Below, piece by piece: positions 4,816-6,837 of a DNA stretch of 6,837 nucleotides. The stretch's first letter is position 1. Every line of letters starts with the position of its first letter. The stretch spans positions 1-6,837 of the forward strand of contig CAYYJM010000310.1 in assembly GCA_964471755.1 (NCBI GenBank), given 5' to 3'. The DNA comes from CAYYJM01 sp964471755. Its GTDB lineage: Bacteria; Planctomycetota; Planctomycetia; Gemmatales; Gemmataceae. The notes beneath the pieces are model-generated. The model saw nothing but the letters and a program-made list of their open reading frames with translations, searched no databases and was not told where the DNA came from. The translations under genes and the position numbers were made by a program.

Positions 4816-5970
4816 ATGGAAGCGACGAATCCGGACTTCCGGGCACCTTCTGCTCCGGTCTCGACGACCCCGGTCGAATCCCGGCCCCTGCCGGCCGCGG
4901 TTCTCGGAGGCGCGCGTCTGCTCTGTCGTCTGGGCGTCGGCGGCATGGGCACGGTCTACCTCGGCTTCGACGCGGTCCAGGGACGGCGGGTGGCCGTCAA
5001 GGTCCTCGCTCCGCACCTGGCCGAGTTGGAACTCCACGTTCGCCGGTTCCAGCGCGAGGGACGAAACACGCTGGCGCTCGATCATCCCAACATCGTCCGC
5101 GGCCTCGACTTCGGCCAGGACCTGGCGACCGGTCTGCACTTCCTGGTTCTGGAATACATCGATGGCGGCACGGCCCAGCGCCTCCTGGATCGGCGGGGCC
5201 GGCTCCCCTTCGCCGAGGTCGTCGCGATCGCGCTCGGTGCGACCCGGGCCCTGGAACACGCCCACGACCGGGGCATCGTCCATCGCGACATCAAGCCGGA
5301 CAACCTGTTCCTGTCGCGGGCCGGCCAGGTCAAGCTCGGTGACCTCGGCCTGGCCAAGCAGCTCGACGATCCGGCCAGCCACCTGACCGTCGTCACCCAG
5401 GTCTTCGGCACGGCCCATTACATGCCCTACGAGCAGGCCCTCAACGCTCGTTACGCCGACGCTCGGAGCGACATCTACGCTCTCGGCGTGACCCTGTACC
5501 ATCTGCTCACTGGCACGGTCCCCTTCCCTGGCCAGGACGTGGCTGAGGTCTTTCAGCGGAAGCGGCAAGGGGTGTTCGCGCCGCTGCGTCAGCACGCTCC
5601 CGACGTGCCCGAATCCCTGGTGGCGGTCATCGACCGGATGCTGGCGACCGATCCGCGTCAGCGTTTCCCTTCCGCGATCGAGGTGCGCCGCGCCCTGCTG
5701 GCGACCGACCTCGTGCCGGTGCTGCCGTGCTGGGCGGAGGCGGCGTCGGCCGAGACAGCCGAGCCGGAACGGGCCCCGGTTCTGGTGGCGACGCAGATCG
5801 ATCATGCCAGCGCCGACGAGCCGTGGTGGCTCCAGGCCCAGTCGCCGACACCTCCGGTGCCCGAGACGTCGCCGAATCTCCAGGCTTGCCGAACGCCCTG
5901 GTGGGTCTGGTTCGGCGTCGGGGCGTCCCTGGCCGCCACCTTCGCCCTGTACACGCGCCTGGTCACCTGA
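4816..5970 (+). CDS. Membrane-anchored Hanks-type serine/threonine protein kinase
   Basis: The 384-residue protein phosphorylates Ser/Thr of unknown targets at the inner face of the membrane. The start chosen is the ATG at 4816, with GGGAGA (4804-4809) 6 bases upstream. An in-frame ATG at 4732 lacks a ribosome binding site and adds low-complexity sequence. The kinase domain covers about 30-295: glycine loop G40-V-G-G-M-G45, ATP-binding K62 in VAVK, helix-C E81, catalytic loop HRDIKPDN (156-163) with D158, and metal-binding D176 in DLG (DFG variant). D218 in SDIYALG and R282 are also conserved. All catalytic residues are intact, so it should be active. The usual APE motif reads PYE (204-206, in GTAHYMPYEQ). 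An Ala/Pro/Glu-rich linker (305-360) leads to one membrane segment (362-379) and only about five residues beyond. It therefore has no extracytoplasmic sensor, unlike PASTA kinases. A HEAT-repeat gene follows in the same direction after 101 bp. Confidence 0.95.
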   Translation: MEATNPDFRAPSAPVSTTPVESRPLPAAVLGGARLLCRLGVGGMGTVYLGFDAVQGRRVAVKVLAPHLAELELHVRRFQREGRNTLALDHPNIVRGLDFGQDLATGLHFLVLEYIDGGTAQRLLDRRGRLPFAEVVAIALGATRALEHAHDRGIVHRDIKPDNLFLSRAGQVKLGDLGLAKQLDDPASHLTVVTQVFGTAHYMPYEQALNARYADARSDIYALGVTLYHLLTGTVPFPGQDVAEVFQRKRQGVFAPLRQHAPDVPESLVAVIDRMLATDPRQRFPSAIEVRRALLATDLVPVLPCWAEAASAETAEPERAPVLVATQIDHASADEPWWLQAQSPTPPVPETSPNLQACRTPWWVWFGVGASLAATFALYTRLVT

Positions 5971-5990
5971 TCGCCGCATTCGGGAACTCC

Positions 5991-6043
5991 GACCGGGGGA
6001 CGTGCGTCGGATCTACAACCACCCGGGGCGCACGTCTCGGGTC
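5991..6043 (+). promoter_or_regulatory. Hairpin between kinase and HEAT-repeat genes
   Basis: GACGTGCG (5999-6006) pairs perfectly with CGCACGTC (6029-6036) around a 22-base loop. GACC (5991-5994) with GGTC (6040-6043) adds an outer clamp across a small internal loop. It begins 20 bases after the kinase stop and ends 16 bases before the ribosome binding site of the next gene. It could be a partial terminator, an mRNA stabiliser or a leader element. No T-tract follows. Confidence 0.4.
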
Positions 6044-6071
6044 ATCTCTGACCGCGCGCGAGGGACCGAAC

Positions 6072-6773
6072 ATGCAGCGTACGATTCCGGGCATCCTGGC
6101 CCTCTGGCTGGGCGTGGCCCTGACCTTGCCGGCCGACGTGGCCGAACTGCTCCAGCAGGCCAAGAGTACCGATCCGGACCAGCGGCGCAACGCCTTCCGG
6201 GATCTCGGCGACGCCGGGGCCGAGGCCGGGGCCGTTCTGCCTACCCTGGTCGCCGGCCTCCACGACCCGGATCGCTACGTCCGCCGATTCGCCGCCCAGG
6301 CCCTCGGCAAGCTGGATGGCGTGGACGGCAAGAAGGTGGTGCCGGCCTTCAACAAGATCCTGGCCGACCGCAGCGAGCCGAAAGACGTTCAGGAAGCGGT
6401 GGCCAACGCCCTGAGCAAGATGGGCGCACCCGCCGTGGACCCGCTGGCGAAGCTGCTCCGCGATCACGACCGCGACATCCTCGTCCGGCAGCGGGCCGCG
6501 GAGTCGCTCGGTCGGATCGGCCGACCGGCCAACTCGGCGGTGCCGGCCCTGCTGGCGACCCTGAACGAGAAGGGCGGCAAGAAGAAGAACGCCCCCAACC
6601 TGGAAGGCAACGTCCGCCTGGAAGTCGTCAACGCCCTGGGGCAGATCGCCACCAAGAAAAACGACAACGTGGTCAAGGCCCTGGAGGGCATCCTGGGTGA
6701 GAAAAAGAACCGCGATCGGACCTTCAAGGCCGCCGTCAACAAGGCCCTCAAAACGATCAAGAAGCGGAACTGA
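6072..6773 (+). CDS. Exported HEAT-repeat protein
   Basis: A 233-residue protein made almost wholly of HEAT-type helical repeats, a scaffold for protein binding with no catalytic site visible. The N-terminus MQRTIPGILALWLGVALTLP has one basic residue and a hydrophobic core (5-19), with possible cleavage near A21, so it is probably exported or membrane-tethered. About six repeats follow, near 22-50, 55-83, 88-117, 122-150, 153-193 and 198-228. Hallmarks are VRRFAAQALGKL (70-81), VQEAVANALSKMG (106-118), VRQRAAESLGRIG (138-150) and VRLEVVNALGQI (181-192). The fifth repeat carries a basic insertion, EKGGKKKNAPN (166-176), and the C-terminus is lysine-rich (KTIKKRN). The start is supported by GAGGGA (6060-6065), 6 bases upstream. 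Small HEAT proteins of this kind are common in planctomycetes. Its place after a kinase suggests, but does not show, a link. PBS-lyase-type repeats are an alternative label for the same fold. Confidence 0.9.
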   Translation: MQRTIPGILALWLGVALTLPADVAELLQQAKSTDPDQRRNAFRDLGDAGAEAGAVLPTLVAGLHDPDRYVRRFAAQALGKLDGVDGKKVVPAFNKILADRSEPKDVQEAVANALSKMGAPAVDPLAKLLRDHDRDILVRQRAAESLGRIGRPANSAVPALLATLNEKGGKKKNAPNLEGNVRLEVVNALGQIATKKNDNVVKALEGILGEKKNRDRTFKAAVNKALKTIKKRN

Positions 6774-6792
6774 TACTTCAGCGCCGTCTGTC

Positions 6793-6837
6793 AGAGCCGC
6801 GCACGCAGCGAGGCCGCAGGCCGAGCGGAGTAAGCGC
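6793..6837. repeat. GC-rich repeat-like sequence at window end
   Basis: After the HEAT-gene stop the sequence runs AGAGCCGCGCACGCAGCGAG, then GGCC-GCA-GGCC (6812-6822), then GAGCGGAGTAAGCGC to the edge. Its opening resembles the arm of the hairpin at 76-142 (AGAGCCG...GC..AGCGA in both). It may be one arm of a related repeat whose partner lies beyond the window. The similarity is partial, and the element is cut by the edge. Confidence 0.3.

Noticed and set aside
4765..5979. 404-codon minus-strand open frame antisense to the kinase gene
   Set aside because: Shadow of the kinase coding frame. Low-complexity R/G/D/Q composition, no ribosome binding site assessed as convincing, and the plus strand carries a complete kinase.
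1..6837. CRISPR array, transposase, phage, tRNA or rRNA genes
   Set aside because: No regularly spaced repeats, cloverleaf-like sequence, conserved rRNA segments or recombinase motifs were seen on either strand.

Overview
The window reads as chromosomal DNA from a planctomycete, most likely a Gemmata-like member of the Gemmataceae. This is an inference from several signs. The GC content is high (roughly two thirds by eye). There is a Hanks-type kinase with the variant 'GTAHYMPYEQ' activation segment that I associate with planctomycetes. A small exported HEAT-repeat protein is present. A palindromic 'GAGCCGGAAGCG' intergenic repeat, of a kind I recall from planctomycete genomes, is also present. 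No database search was possible.

Layout. Bases 1-151 are non-coding and hold a long, nearly perfect hairpin (76-142). A sulfite reductase hemoprotein gene (cysI type, 152-1882, minus) diverges from a small gene of unknown function (2074-2613, plus) across a 191-bp spacer that holds a candidate promoter, a palindrome and two competing hairpins. The unknown gene converges, with only 5 bp between stop codons, on a long-chain polyprenyl diphosphate synthase gene (2619-3623, minus). Upstream of that, on the same strand, lie moaC (3749-4225) and a single-domain rhodanese gene (4235-4561), 9 bp apart and probably one operon. A 254-bp divergent spacer (4562-4815) with stacked repeats separates them from a membrane-anchored Ser/Thr kinase (4816-5970, plus). 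A secreted-looking HEAT-repeat protein follows (6072-6773, plus). The last 64 bases are non-coding, GC-rich and repeat-like.

Function. Most genes are housekeeping or biosynthetic: sulfite to sulfide, isoprenoid chain elongation (probably for menaquinone), and molybdenum cofactor with a sulfur-transfer partner. The kinase and HEAT protein form a possible signalling or envelope pair. I found no CRISPR array, transposase, phage gene, tRNA or rRNA, and no convincing multi-gene novel system. The items most worth a second look are the unrecognised 179-residue protein and its structured leader, the dispersed palindromic repeat, and the non-coding palindromes at 3701-3719 and 4608-4721.
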